64,000 nucleotides of DNA from CAG-791 sp045546175 (GCA_045546175.1 JAZQCI010000103.1:28869-92868); one strand, 5' to 3'. Positions 16,230 through 23,356 are shown, counted from the stretch's first letter. Notes: generated by a model from the sequence alone, not told the origin. Program-made: numbers and translations.

Positions 16230-16270
16230 GGTCATCGGGTTTCGAACCCCAATCGCTCTCCGATATGACC
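16230..16270. other. Three-helix palindromic element upstream of the helicase
   Basis: A closing stem GGTCAT/ATGACC (16230-16235, 16265-16270) encloses two small hairpins, GGGTT-TCG-AACCC and ATCG-CTCTC-CGAT. On the minus strand the second arm reads GGGGTTCGAAACCC, like a tRNA T-arm, but there is no anticodon arm. Possibly an RNA structure in the helicase leader. Confidence 0.45.
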
Positions 16271-16283
16271 TTATGTTTTATAT

Positions 16284-16333
16284 TGATAACTTACTTTGGT
16301 TCCGCTCCCCGAAATAAATTTCTAGGGAAATAT
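16284..16333 (-). promoter_or_regulatory. Conserved two-part leader element, copy 1
   Basis: Two blocks, on the plus strand TGATAACTTACT (16284-16295) and TTTCTAGGGAAATAT (16319-16333), start 35 bases apart. The same two blocks with the same 35-base spacing occur at 22672-22721. Each copy precedes a leftward gene. Confidence 0.6.
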
Positions 16334-16366
16334 CGCCTTATTTTGATATTTTTTTTTAAAAATTTT

Positions 16367-17014
16367 TCACGGCGATGCATCTCTTATCCGAACCACGACC
16401 GCGCCTTCCGCTCCAATTCTGTCATACCTCTTCGTTGCCTTGACGCTGACGACCTGAACGTCATCATGGAACGCTCCGTCATCGCCCTGAATGCCATCCA
16501 ATACCACCTTCATGACGTTATCAATGTCCGGTTTCACCATCGGAACAACCAGTCCCGCCGCCATCGCTTCCTTGTCCGCCTTTCTCGCTGACTTCGGAAC
16601 CGGGTAGTATGCTACAACTTCGACCGCCACCGGAACCGCGCCAAAGGACGTGCCGCCCGCTTCCCGGAACGCCTGTCTGATTTCCTTCTCGTACATCCGC
16701 GTCGTCTGCGGCGTATATGCGTGTCCGTCCATTGTAAAACGCGGTCTGCCTTTCCCTTTCGGTCTGCCGTAAACTACAAACTCTATTTCTTTCATACTGC
16801 TTCGCTTCCCTTCCCCTGATACTTTTCGCCTGTCCTGTTCCGCTTCCCGCTCCATCCGGGCGACCGCCGCGCCAACTTCTTCATGCAGCAGCCGCCATTC
16901 TTCCAGTAAATCCCGCTCCGCTTTCTCTGCGTCTGTCATCACTTTTTTTCCATCTCGTACCACAGGAAGGGAAATATAATCAGATACATAATCGCTAGAA
17001 ATTTCATTACTCAC
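16367..17014 (-). CDS. RusA-type Holliday junction resolvase with N-terminal extension
   Basis: The RusA domain begins at internal Met (16795): MKEIEFVVYGRPKGKGRPRF, then YTPQTTRMYEKEI, and KPDIDNVMKVVLDGIQ with the catalytic Asp residues (D-I-D-N and D-D). RusA cuts four-way junctions during phage recombination and packaging. The open frame goes further: a GTG at 17012-17014, behind AAAGG and overlapping the stop of the helicase gene, gives a 73-residue charged helical extension. I list the long form because the overlap suggests coupling; the 142-residue form with GGGAAG upstream is the alternative. Confidence 0.75.
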   Translation of the reverse strand: MSNEISSDYVSDYISLPVVRDGKKVMTDAEKAERDLLEEWRLLHEEVGAAVARMEREAEQDRRKVSGEGKRSSMKEIEFVVYGRPKGKGRPRFTMDGHAYTPQTTRMYEKEIRQAFREAGGTSFGAVPVAVEVVAYYPVPKSARKADKEAMAAGLVVPMVKPDIDNVMKVVLDGIQGDDGAFHDDVQVVSVKATKRYDRIGAEGAVVVRIRDASP

Positions 17015-18575
17015 CGTCCCTTTCTGCATCATTCAGGCGTATCAGCGGATAATAATTTATGCGCTTACCATTAACCTGTTTCTTTTTCACGCCACCCGCC
17101 ATATACCCATAAGGGCGGATATACGCATCAATCTTTTTCGGTGAAGACAAATACTCTCCATACTTATACTTTGTGCCCTTACCTTTAATCGTCCCGTTTT
17201 TCGCTCTCAAGACCTTACCTAACAATTTCCAATCGTCCGTTGTCAAAATCCCTGCCGCTTCCATCTGCATCAGCATGGATTTAACATCCTCAGAAACCAC
17301 CTCTTCGTAAGGCTTAATTGGTGCGGGTTTTCTGCTATCGAACCCCAATCGCGTCAAAACCATATGCTTCCAATTGTCTTCGCCCTCGGATATATCATCG
17401 GAATATGACGAAAGTCTTGCGCAGAAATCCCTGTATGTAGGATTAATTTTCACAACTGTCGTATGACGCTCGATACGGAAAATTCTGTTATGACGGAAAA
17501 TTCCTTCGTACCACGGGCCGCCTGCTCCATAGAACTTCTCAGGGTCGGTCTCGAACAATGCCGCATCCTCATAAAATCTTTTCTGCTTCGCATACGCTCT
17601 AACTAGATAATCCGCCGTAAAATCAGATATGTAATAATCGACCTCAGATTCACCTGCGCATCTGCGTCTACCCAATTCCTGAACTGCCAAAACCGGGTCA
17701 ACATCATTGGTCATGACAAACTGAATGCCGTCATCCCAAAAATCAACGCCAAAAGCGAGAACTGACGTCGATATGATAATGTTCTTCCCGTCCGGAATTT
17801 TAAACTCTCCGTGTTCATCGCACTGCGGACGTCTTTCTGCTGTATAGACCTCAACGCGTCCTGCCTGGACTCCTATTTCAGTCAGAATTTTCTCTATGTC
17901 CGTCTTTTTGCGAACGAAGATTATCCCCTTGCTACCGTTCTCAATCGCTTTATTAATGTTCATCGCCGACTGCATCGTATAGTCTTCATCAGGAACGAAT
18001 ACAATCTTCCTGATATGGTCTGTATAAATGTCACCATTAACACGCCATTTCACAGGGAAAATCTCATTCAGACGCTCAGGTGTCGCAGACATCAGGAAAA
18101 TCATCTTCTCCGTCTCACCAATCGTATCTGCAAAATTCTTTATCGACTGATATGACAGAATTGCCGACTCCGAGAAACCTGCATCAGTTGTCCAGTAGTG
18201 TGCCTCGTCGCACACAACTATCTTGTACTGTTCCAGATATTTCGCTCCATCCATGTCATAAACGGAAATCGCTTCCTCGAAAGCCTGCACTGTCATAACA
18301 TCGACCCTGCACGAAAGACCTTCCTTTTCAACTTTCGCCCTGAGTTTCGCCGCGTCCGCACGACGGGTAGTCAAAATCAGCATTTTTTCATTTTTACTGA
18401 GATATTCATCATCAGCTGCGATATTCAACATCGCCGTCGACTTGCCGCTTCCAGTCCCCGCTGTAACAAGAGTGACCTTTCCCTGAAACTGCTTAGGGTC
18501 ATCCCAACAGGGTTTGTCGGACAGATATTGTCTGCCAAAAAGCCTTTCAATCTTTACTTTTTTCGTTTTTTTCAT
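17007..18575 (-). CDS. DEAH-box superfamily 2 helicase (phage)
   Basis: 522 residues from ATG 18573-18575 with GGGAG six bases upstream. Motif I TAGTGSGKST near residue 37, motif II VVCDEAHYW near 125, motif III MSATPERL near 162, motif VI QELGRRRCAG near 298. The C-terminal 200 residues are unassigned. Such helicases stand with RusA and a replicative helicase in phage replication modules. The reading frame overlaps the RusA frame by eight bases. Confidence 0.88.
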   Translation of the reverse strand: MKKTKKVKIERLFGRQYLSDKPCWDDPKQFQGKVTLVTAGTGSGKSTAMLNIAADDEYLSKNEKMLILTTRRADAAKLRAKVEKEGLSCRVDVMTVQAFEEAISVYDMDGAKYLEQYKIVVCDEAHYWTTDAGFSESAILSYQSIKNFADTIGETEKMIFLMSATPERLNEIFPVKWRVNGDIYTDHIRKIVFVPDEDYTMQSAMNINKAIENGSKGIIFVRKKTDIEKILTEIGVQAGRVEVYTAERRPQCDEHGEFKIPDGKNIIISTSVLAFGVDFWDDGIQFVMTNDVDPVLAVQELGRRRCAGESEVDYYISDFTADYLVRAYAKQKRFYEDAALFETDPEKFYGAGGPWYEGIFRHNRIFRIERHTTVVKINPTYRDFCARLSSYSDDISEGEDNWKHMVLTRLGFDSRKPAPIKPYEEVVSEDVKSMLMQMEAAGILTTDDWKLLGKVLRAKNGTIKGKGTKYKYGEYLSSPKKIDAYIRPYGYMAGGVKKKQVNGKRINYYPLIRLNDAERDGE

Positions 18576-18612
18576 AACCGCTCCCATCATGGACATGGAA
18601 GCTGAACCACCG

Positions 18613-18772
18613 TAATCACATTTCGTGATTAGATATAAATTTGAATTTCCACGTTGTCAGACTTGAAACGTGGTTGCGGTGAATACCGCTGACGGGCTTT
18701 AACGCCCGGATGATAGGTAGTGTTTATCTTGTGTGATTAATCTGAATGGAATTGATACCGGGTTTGTCCCGG
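18613..18772. other. Cluster of five hairpins between the XRE and helicase genes
   Basis: Inside the 305-base gap 18576-18880, five consecutive inverted repeats follow each other: 18613-18631 (TAATCAC), 18649-18673 (CCACGTT), 18676-18689 (GCGGT), 18693-18708 (CGGGC) and 18758-18772 (CCGGG). No ORF covers them. This may be a structured RNA or an origin region; the strand is not clear. Confidence 0.55.
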
Positions 18773-18880
18773 CAGGATAAGAATAAGTATTTTGGATTAT
18801 GAAACTAATGAATTGATTTTTTTATGCCCGCCCTACGTCGGGTCGCTTCGGTTCAACCTCGTTGTCCTAATACTATATTG

Positions 18881-19270
18881 TTACTCTGTTCCTTTAATCT
18901 GCGCTAACTCACGCTCCGCTTCTCTGCGTGCTTTCTCCGCCGCTTCAATCGCCTTGCGCGCCTTGCGTTCTCTGCGCTCGACCGTCTTACGCGCCTTCTC
19001 CTGCGCAAGAAATTCTTCGCGGCGTTTACGCTGTTCTATCATGTCCTCGACGCTAGCCTTTCTGCGTGCATCGGGTCTCATTTCCGCGAAGTCAGCAATT
19101 TCATGAATGTCTATTTCATACCCACGCTCGATTGCATGCAGATACGCCAATGTCGGGACCCTATGTCCCTGTTCCCAATGACGCAGTGCAGTCACGGAAA
19201 CACCAACACGTTCAGCCATTTCAGGCTGCGTGAACCCCAATTCCTTCCGTCTCGCTCTCAGTGTTTTCAT
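18881..19270 (-). CDS. XRE-family helix-turn-helix regulator with basic coiled-coil tail
   Basis: 129 residues from ATG 19268-19270 (MKTLRARRKELGFTQ). Residues 5-60 form a Cro/CI-type HTH (TQPEMAERVGVSVTALRHWEQGHRVP). From about 70 a highly charged Arg/Glu/Ala coiled coil replaces the usual peptidase or dimerisation domain. It has its own promoter and probably controls the phage early region; palindromes at 19413-19461 are candidate operators. Not transcribed divergently from the replication genes, so it may not be the main lysogeny repressor. Confidence 0.8.
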   Translation of the reverse strand: MKTLRARRKELGFTQPEMAERVGVSVTALRHWEQGHRVPTLAYLHAIERGYEIDIHEIADFAEMRPDARRKASVEDMIEQRKRREEFLAQEKARKTVERRERKARKAIEAAEKARREAERELAQIKGTE

Positions 19271-19307
19271 TACTGTACCTCTCACAATGTATATTTCTTC
19301 ATACTTT

Positions 19308-19336
19308 ATATTACTACAAAATACATATATTTGCAA
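19308..19336 (-). promoter_or_regulatory. Promoter of the XRE regulator
   Basis: TTGCAA (19331-19336) and TAATAT (19308-19313) separated by 17 bases, ending about 40 bases before the start codon. Confidence 0.7.
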
Positions 19337-19412
19337 TATTAAATCTCTATATTCTAAAAATATTTTTTATCTCATTATTATTCTTACATACTTTAATATT
19401 ACTGCTCTAAAA

Positions 19413-19461
19413 GTGTCCAAATTTATAAAATACTAATTTATATATTTTAGTATTTGGACAC
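19413..19461. promoter_or_regulatory. Candidate operator: 10-bp inverted repeat
   Basis: GTGTCCAAAT (19413-19422) and its exact complement ATTTGGACAC (19452-19461). A third half-site ATTTGGACAT occurs at 19681-19690. All lie upstream of the XRE gene. Confidence 0.5.
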
Positions 19462-19702
19462 ACCCCATTCCTCAACGCATCATCAACATCGCTATTCTCA
19501 TGCCATCCACAACTTCTAGGTTTTCTATATCCTGTACCTCTTCGATAACCTTTATCACTCACTCCCTCACCCTCTACGTCCAGAACCCCCACCGCCTGCC
19601 TCCGCCCGCCCCTGAAGGCGGGGCGGAAGGCATGCGGGTCAGGGAGTCGAGTACCTGAAGGCGAAATGGACGTCGAGGAAATTTGGACATAGAAGCATCC
19701 TT

Positions 19703-19857
19703 CCTTAAAAGCATATAATTAGAATAGTCTATCCCTAAGAAGCATATAATAAGAACCATTAACTCCTGAGAAGTATATAATTAGAATGTTTTACTCCCTG
19801 AGAAACATATAGTTAGAATTATTAATCCCTAAGAGAAGTATCATAGAATGTAATTTA
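19703..19857. repeat. Five tandem 31-bp iteron-like repeats
   Basis: Units begin at 19703, 19734, 19765, 19797 and 19828, so the period is 31, 31, 32, 31. Shared core: CCTRAGAAGYATATAATTAG followed by AAT and an AT-rich spacer; the last unit is degenerate. The spacing is close to three helical turns, putting each core on the same face of DNA. Confidence 0.75.
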
Positions 19858-20280
19858 TTTTAAAAAACACACATTCAGACAGATTTATCCCCCTAAGCAT
19901 ATACTCATAACATAGCTATAAATATATTGCGCCGCCGCCATGCCCGGCTCATCTTTCCATATCCGGTCATCTGTGATACACGGCTCCGCTCACTGCGCTC
20001 GCTCCGCCGATACTGCTGCCCGCGTCCAATCGCACGCGTGCGTTTCCGTGCGTTTTCCCGTCCATTTCCCTGCGCCTGCTGCCCGCCACGCCAGTTTCTT
20101 GCGCTCCATGTAAAATCCCCCGCCCGCCGGGAACGCCGCTCAGAACGCCAAATTCACGGTCGCCACGCCGCCATATCCCGCCAATTTCCGCCGCCAGGTA
20201 TCCCGCTCCCCCCGCGGCGGATATCTACACAAATATCCCCACTGATACTATCCCCGGTTTTCCCCCCATAGGTTCGCCCC

Positions 20281-20319
20281 AAAACGCAAAATTTATAAAA
20301 TCTTTATTTTTTGCGTTTT
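20281..20319. repeat. AT-rich inverted repeat
   Basis: AAAACGCAAA (20281-20290) and TTTGCGTTTT (20310-20319) frame 19 A/T-only bases inside otherwise GC-rich DNA. May be a terminator in either direction or a DNA unwinding element. Confidence 0.5.
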
Positions 20320-20342
20320 CCAATCTCCATGCACCCACCATG

Positions 20343-20386
20343 TCGACGACGAATCGACGACGAATCGACGACGCATCGACGACGTT
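20343..20386. repeat. Four tandem 11-bp repeats TCGACGACGAA
   Basis: Units start at 20343, 20354, 20365 and 20376; the first two are identical, the last two differ in the final two bases. A further GTCGACG follows at about 20389. Simple array, possibly protein-binding. Confidence 0.65.
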
Positions 20387-20611
20387 TTGTCGACGTTTCA
20401 TGAGTCAGTTTCCGCATCTGCCGCCCGGAAACAGGCATCGCATGAAATGGACTTACATCATACTTGGATACCACTGCAAATCATCACGGATGGATTTTTT
20501 ATACCGGAAACCACCCAATTTACCCTGAAAACCATGCTTTTCTGCTCTCACAATGTATATATCTCTATAAGAGGGGAGTCTTTTAAAACTCCCCCGCCCG
20601 GAAAAACGCAT

Positions 20612-20641
20612 AAAAAAAAGAGGCCCCCTCTTGCCTCTTTT
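20612..20641 (-). terminator. Terminator of the right-end phage operon
   Basis: Stem GAGGC/GCCTC extended by A/T pairs (20620-20637), followed on the minus strand by eight T. A second hairpin (GGGGAGT/ACTCCCC, about 20573-20595) lies just beyond. Confidence 0.75.
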
Positions 20642-21187
20642 TCAATATCTGCTTATGCGTATATCATATCCGATATGCTTAAACGCCTGTTCCAGTTTCT
20701 TCCCCGACAGGCGCCCTTCCATGCCTTCCGCCCAAACGCTCAAACTCCCTAGATTATATGCAGGTTCCAAATCGTAATGATTTTTCTGAACTGCAATCCA
20801 TGCCGCCTGCTCCACTGCTTGTGCCAATGTCGGGAAAGGGACGTTGTCTTCCCATGACCTAGACCGTCCATAATTGAAACTGTAGAAAACATAAAAGATA
20901 GGAAGCACCATCCATTCCGCATCACCACTCTGGAACAACTCGACTTTTTTCGCACACTCCGCCGCTTTTCTGCGGGTTTCCATGCTCAGGTCATCAGGAT
21001 AAAACAGAACTGTCGCGAACTGGTCTATAAAAACTCTTCCATGCAGACCTGCTTCCTTCAAGTTTTTTATCCACTCTGCCGCCGCCGACCTGGCATCTTC
21101 CTTTGTAGTGCCGCGCTCTCCGCCATGGGAAATTTCCATAAGTTCCTTGCTCTCCTCTGAGAACTCAATCTTTTTAATCATCTCCAT
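20642..21187 (-). CDS. Phage protein of unknown function
   Basis: 181 residues. ATG at 21187 behind TGTGAGAGGTAA. It contains the segments EDARSAAAEWIKNLKEAGLHG and PFPTLAQAVEQAAWIAVQKNHYDLEP and has no membrane segment. Last gene of a five-gene leftward cluster, followed at once by a terminator. I do not recognise a family. Early-region small proteins of this kind often act on the host, but nothing here proves that. Confidence 0.65.
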   Translation of the reverse strand: MEMIKKIEFSEESKELMEISHGGERGTTKEDARSAAAEWIKNLKEAGLHGRVFIDQFATVLFYPDDLSMETRRKAAECAKKVELFQSGDAEWMVLPIFYVFYSFNYGRSRSWEDNVPFPTLAQAVEQAAWIAVQKNHYDLEPAYNLGSLSVWAEGMEGRLSGKKLEQAFKHIGYDIRISRY

Positions 21188-21247
21188 TTACCTCTCACAT
21201 TTTTTAAAATGGGCGTCCTGCGTCTCACCTACAGAACGCCGCCGTTG

Positions 21248-21460
21248 TTACTGCTCGTTATAGTACTTTTCCCAATCGTCTCCGTACTGTTCATACAGCC
21301 TGCCAATCTCCGCAATCGGCGCTTTCTGCTCCGGGTCTCTGCCTGATTTAAGAAGTGCCGTCATTCCCAACTTGCAGAAATGTTCACGCATTGCGAACAT
21401 GTACTTCATATCGACCGTGGGCTGTTTAAGCACAAAATCAATACGCTCTCTTGTAGTCAT
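21248..21460 (-). CDS. Small phage protein of unknown function
   Basis: 70 residues from ATG 21458-21460, which overlaps the stop of the upstream gene as ATGA; the longer frame to 21499 would overlap it more. Helical sequence (TTRERIDFVLKQPTVDMKYMFAMREHF). No family recognised. Confidence 0.6.
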   Translation of the reverse strand: MTTRERIDFVLKQPTVDMKYMFAMREHFCKLGMTALLKSGRDPEQKAPIAEIGRLYEQYGDDWEKYYNEQ

Positions 21461-21870
21461 GCTTCCATCCTCTCGAAATCCCAAATTGTACCCGACCAAT
21501 AAGGGTTTAATCCAAACGACGACTCACTGTATACGTATATCGGATGTCTGGAACCGGATTTCTTGACCGTCAGTTTGCCGTCCTTGAAGCACGTCCAATT
21601 GCAGTTATCGAAAATGTACTTGAATTCTTTCATCCACTGTTCACGGGTCAACTCGCTTAAATCGTCCCAATCCTCCATTTCCTCGTAGCGACGAATTATC
21701 TTTGCTTTTCCCTCATAAAAAAGCCTTACCGACGCTTCGTAGTCCACATTCAGTATGAAACTGGAAGCCGTTTCCCGCGCATCCACCACACATATATGCT
21801 CTGTATCGCCGTATCCGTCGCATACATATTTGCCGGGTTTTAGTACGGGTCTCACTGTCTTTACCGCCAT
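21457..21870 (-). CDS. Phage protein of unknown function
   Basis: 137 residues from ATG 21868-21870, with AGGTG five bases upstream. N-terminal beta-rich part (KPGKYVCDGYGDTEHICVVDA), middle with several Trp and acidic residues, C-terminal YVYSESSFGLNPYWSGTIWDFE. Coupled to the next gene by an ATGA overlap. No known domain recognised. Confidence 0.62.
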   Translation of the reverse strand: MAVKTVRPVLKPGKYVCDGYGDTEHICVVDARETASSFILNVDYEASVRLFYEGKAKIIRRYEEMEDWDDLSELTREQWMKEFKYIFDNCNWTCFKDGKLTVKKSGSRHPIYVYSESSFGLNPYWSGTIWDFERMEA

Positions 21871-21901
21871 CTGCACCTACTTTCGACTTTCGTCACAGTC
21901 G

Positions 21902-22126
21902 TCACAGGAAAAGACGATAGTTGCCTTTGCGATACGTTTCGACCTTGACCTTATCAACCTTAGTCCACTCGTCGGAACGGCTATTTCCCCTGTAAACTGC
22001 CGCGGGCAGCATTTCTCCCATGCCATTAGGGTTTTCCAGATAACCACCAACTACATATCCGTCTTCAACCCAAACTTCCTGACCACCGATAATGTGGCTT
22101 CCATCTGTCCAAATCTTCTTTGTCAT
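21902..22126 (-). CDS. Small phage protein of unknown function
   Basis: 74 residues behind a strong AAAGGAG. The pattern KKIWTDGSHIIGGQEVWVEDGYVVGGYLE is beta-rich with Gly turns, like a small SH3-type or barrel fold. A basic overlapping frame (22065-22247) is considered a shadow. No function assigned. Confidence 0.62.
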   Translation of the reverse strand: MTKKIWTDGSHIIGGQEVWVEDGYVVGGYLENPNGMGEMLPAAVYRGNSRSDEWTKVDKVKVETYRKGNYRLFL

Positions 22127-22283
22127 CGCTTTTCTCCTTTCGTGTGCTCTGTGCTATGCGCAATGCTCTCACTTTTTGTTTCTGTCCCTTGCGGGGAATG
22201 GGTATCCCGGGCATTGCTCCCGGAAGCCGCTTTGACGGTATACCCACCTGCTGACTCTAAAAATGTAACTATCCGAAATTGGG

Positions 22284-22649
22284 TTATTCACCCGCGATAT
22301 TGTCTTCGTTCTTTTTACGTCCGAGAAGAATTGTCCCTCTCGCCTCTTCCTTTGCCGCTTCTCTCTGTGCTTCCATCTGCGCTTCTGCCTGACGTTTCTC
22401 CTCGTCTCCCAATCTAATCCACTCAGGCATCACCTGATATTTGTAATCCGGCAGTGCCATTTCGACCAACTCCATGAATTTCGACTCGCTGTACATATCC
22501 ATCGGTAAACGGAATATACGCTCCGCAGAGAACACATTTCTGCTCTCGTAAATGACCGCTGTTCTGACGCCTTCGCGTTTATCCGTCGTAACCATTACCG
22601 TGAAACCGTCGCCTGCGTCGTAAACCTTGATGTCCTGAACTTTTTTCAT
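22284..22649 (-). CDS. Phage protein of unknown function, first gene of the right-end operon
   Basis: 121 residues with GAGGAAAGAGAG before the ATG. An N-terminal beta-strand part (DIKVYDAGDGFTVMVTTDKR) and a C-terminal Glu/Gln/Ala coiled coil (KRQAEAQMEAQREAAKEEA). It stands behind a leader with a promoter, a terminator and the conserved two-part element, so its expression seems to depend on antitermination or attenuation. Confidence 0.65.
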   Translation of the reverse strand: MKKVQDIKVYDAGDGFTVMVTTDKREGVRTAVIYESRNVFSAERIFRLPMDMYSESKFMELVEMALPDYKYQVMPEWIRLGDEEKRQAEAQMEAQREAAKEEARGTILLGRKKNEDNIAGE

Positions 22650-22671
22650 CTCTCTTTCCTCACTTTCTTAC

Positions 22672-22721
22672 TGATAACTTACTCGGTATATTCATACCAA
22701 AACTGTTTTCTAGGGAAATAT
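22672..22721 (-). promoter_or_regulatory. Conserved two-part leader element, copy 2
   Basis: TGATAACTTACT (22672-22683) and TTTCTAGGGAAATAT (22707-22721), starts 35 bases apart, as in copy 1 at 16284-16333. The space between holds a small hairpin GGTAT-GAAT-ATACC on the minus strand. It ends 23 bases before the first gene. Confidence 0.6.
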
Positions 22722-22736
22722 CCATGATTTTTGACC

Positions 22737-22799
22737 AAAAAAATACAGGATTTCAATGAAACATTTTCATCATAGAGATGAAATTCATTAAAGTCCTGT
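22737..22799 (-). terminator. Leader terminator upstream of the right-end phage genes
   Basis: Arms of 16 bases (ACAGGA... and ...TCCTGT, 22745-22799) with one mismatch and an inner hairpin, followed on the minus strand by TATTTTTTT. Placed between the promoter at 22868 and the first gene, it would make a short leader RNA unless overridden. Confidence 0.75.
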
Positions 22800-22867
22800 G
22801 AGCCCTTTCGGGGAGCGATACCAAATGAACGATACCGATTAAATTGCTTCTATATTTAATTTTCTTT

Positions 22868-22893
22868 ATTATACCATAAAACTATATATTATA
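22868..22893 (-). promoter_or_regulatory. Leftward phage promoter(s)
   Basis: Two TATAAT boxes on the minus strand, at 22868-22873 (with TGG in front, an extended -10) and 22888-22893, in very AT-rich DNA. -35 boxes are weak, so activation or extended -10 use is likely. Confidence 0.6.
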
Positions 22894-23099
22894 CACTACT
22901 TTCTACATGTTCTGCGCTGAAACATTTTCATCCATTAATCAAAATAATTTCATGTCTGAAAATGCGCCAAAACCGGGTAATTTGAATATATTCACCCCGT
23001 TCTGCATAATTTCTGAGGCCCCAAAGGGGCTCAAACCCTCCGATGCCGCCGGGAATGTGCCCCGTCCCCTCGTAAAACCCCCGGTCAAAATCCCGGAAA

Positions 23100-23135
23100 G
23101 GGGCTCAAAATCATACCCAAAATGAGCCTCTTTTT
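23100..23135 (+). terminator. Rightward terminator near the prophage end
   Basis: GGGGCTCA (23100-23107) pairs with TGAGCCTC (23123-23130), followed by TTTTT. No gene is evident ahead of it on the plus strand. The gap 22650-23270 otherwise holds the leader, the promoter and a stretch with two copies of AAAGGGGCTCAAA (23024 and 23097). Confidence 0.6.
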
Positions 23136-23227
23136 AAACGCATAAAACTCCGCATCAACACCTACAAAACCCACAAATCCAACATTCGTTGCGGCGCAAG
23201 CCGCCTAAATCCATATGTCCGAGTATG

Positions 23228-23255
23228 AAAAAGACGCCGTTAAACCAACGGCGCC
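23228..23255 (-). terminator. Terminator of the tRNA-Gly gene
   Basis: GGCGCCGTT-GGTTT-AACGGCGTC forms a 9-bp stem followed on the minus strand by TTTTT, 15 bases past the tRNA. Confidence 0.85.
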
Positions 23256-23270
23256 TCTGTGTGAAAAACG

Positions 23271-23341
23271 AGCAGGTAGCGGGAATCGAACCCGTCTCTC
23301 CAGCTTGGGAAGCTGGCATACTACCGATGTACTATACCTGC
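23271..23341 (-). tRNA. tRNA-Gly (anticodon CCC)
   Basis: Read on the minus strand: acceptor stem GCAGGTA/TACCTGC with discriminator T, D arm with GGTAGTA, anticodon stem CCAGC/GCTGG around the loop TTCCCAA (anticodon CCC, reading GGG), and T arm GACGGGTTCGATTCCCGC. No encoded CCA. Its 3' end faces the prophage, so it is a likely attachment site. Confidence 0.95.
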
Positions 23342-23356
23342 TTATCGACGAACATT

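Larger units (their letters stand above)
19271..20641. other. Gene-less 1.37 kb control region
   Basis: No convincing gene on either strand: frames of 60-114 residues exist, but none has a ribosome site or plausible protein. The region holds the XRE promoter, operator-like palindromes, a strong GC-rich hairpin near 19608-19640, the 31-bp tandem array (19703-19857), a cytosine-rich stretch (about 19930-20230), an AT-rich inverted repeat (20281-20319), an 11-bp tandem repeat (20343-20386) and terminators at its right end. The mix of iterons and AT-rich DNA suggests a replication origin or genetic switch (inference). Confidence 0.55.

Noticed and set aside
16230..16270. tRNA gene
   Set aside because: T-arm-like and acceptor-like stems are present but there is no anticodon arm and the length is only 41 bases.
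18613..18772. Retron or diversity-generating element RNA
   Set aside because: No reverse transcriptase gene occurs in the window.
19703..19857. CRISPR array
   Set aside because: Units are contiguous, diverged and AT-rich without unique spacers, and no cas gene is present.
19927..20271. Plus-strand frame of 114 residues in the phage control region
   Set aside because: Very Arg/Pro-rich, no ribosome site, opposite to the direction of every phage gene.
22065..22247. Basic 60-residue minus-strand frame upstream of the 74-residue phage gene
   Set aside because: Overlaps that gene by about 60 bases and its start lacks a properly spaced ribosome site.
22907..23125. Plus-strand frame of 72 residues ending near a plus-strand terminator
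   Set aside because: Low complexity Pro/Lys composition and no ribosome site; may be read-through of non-coding DNA.
1..23250. Restriction-modification system around the methyltransferase
   Set aside because: Neighbouring genes are a SAM synthetase, terminase and HNH homing-type proteins; no restriction enzyme subunit is evident, so the methyltransferase is taken as an orphan.
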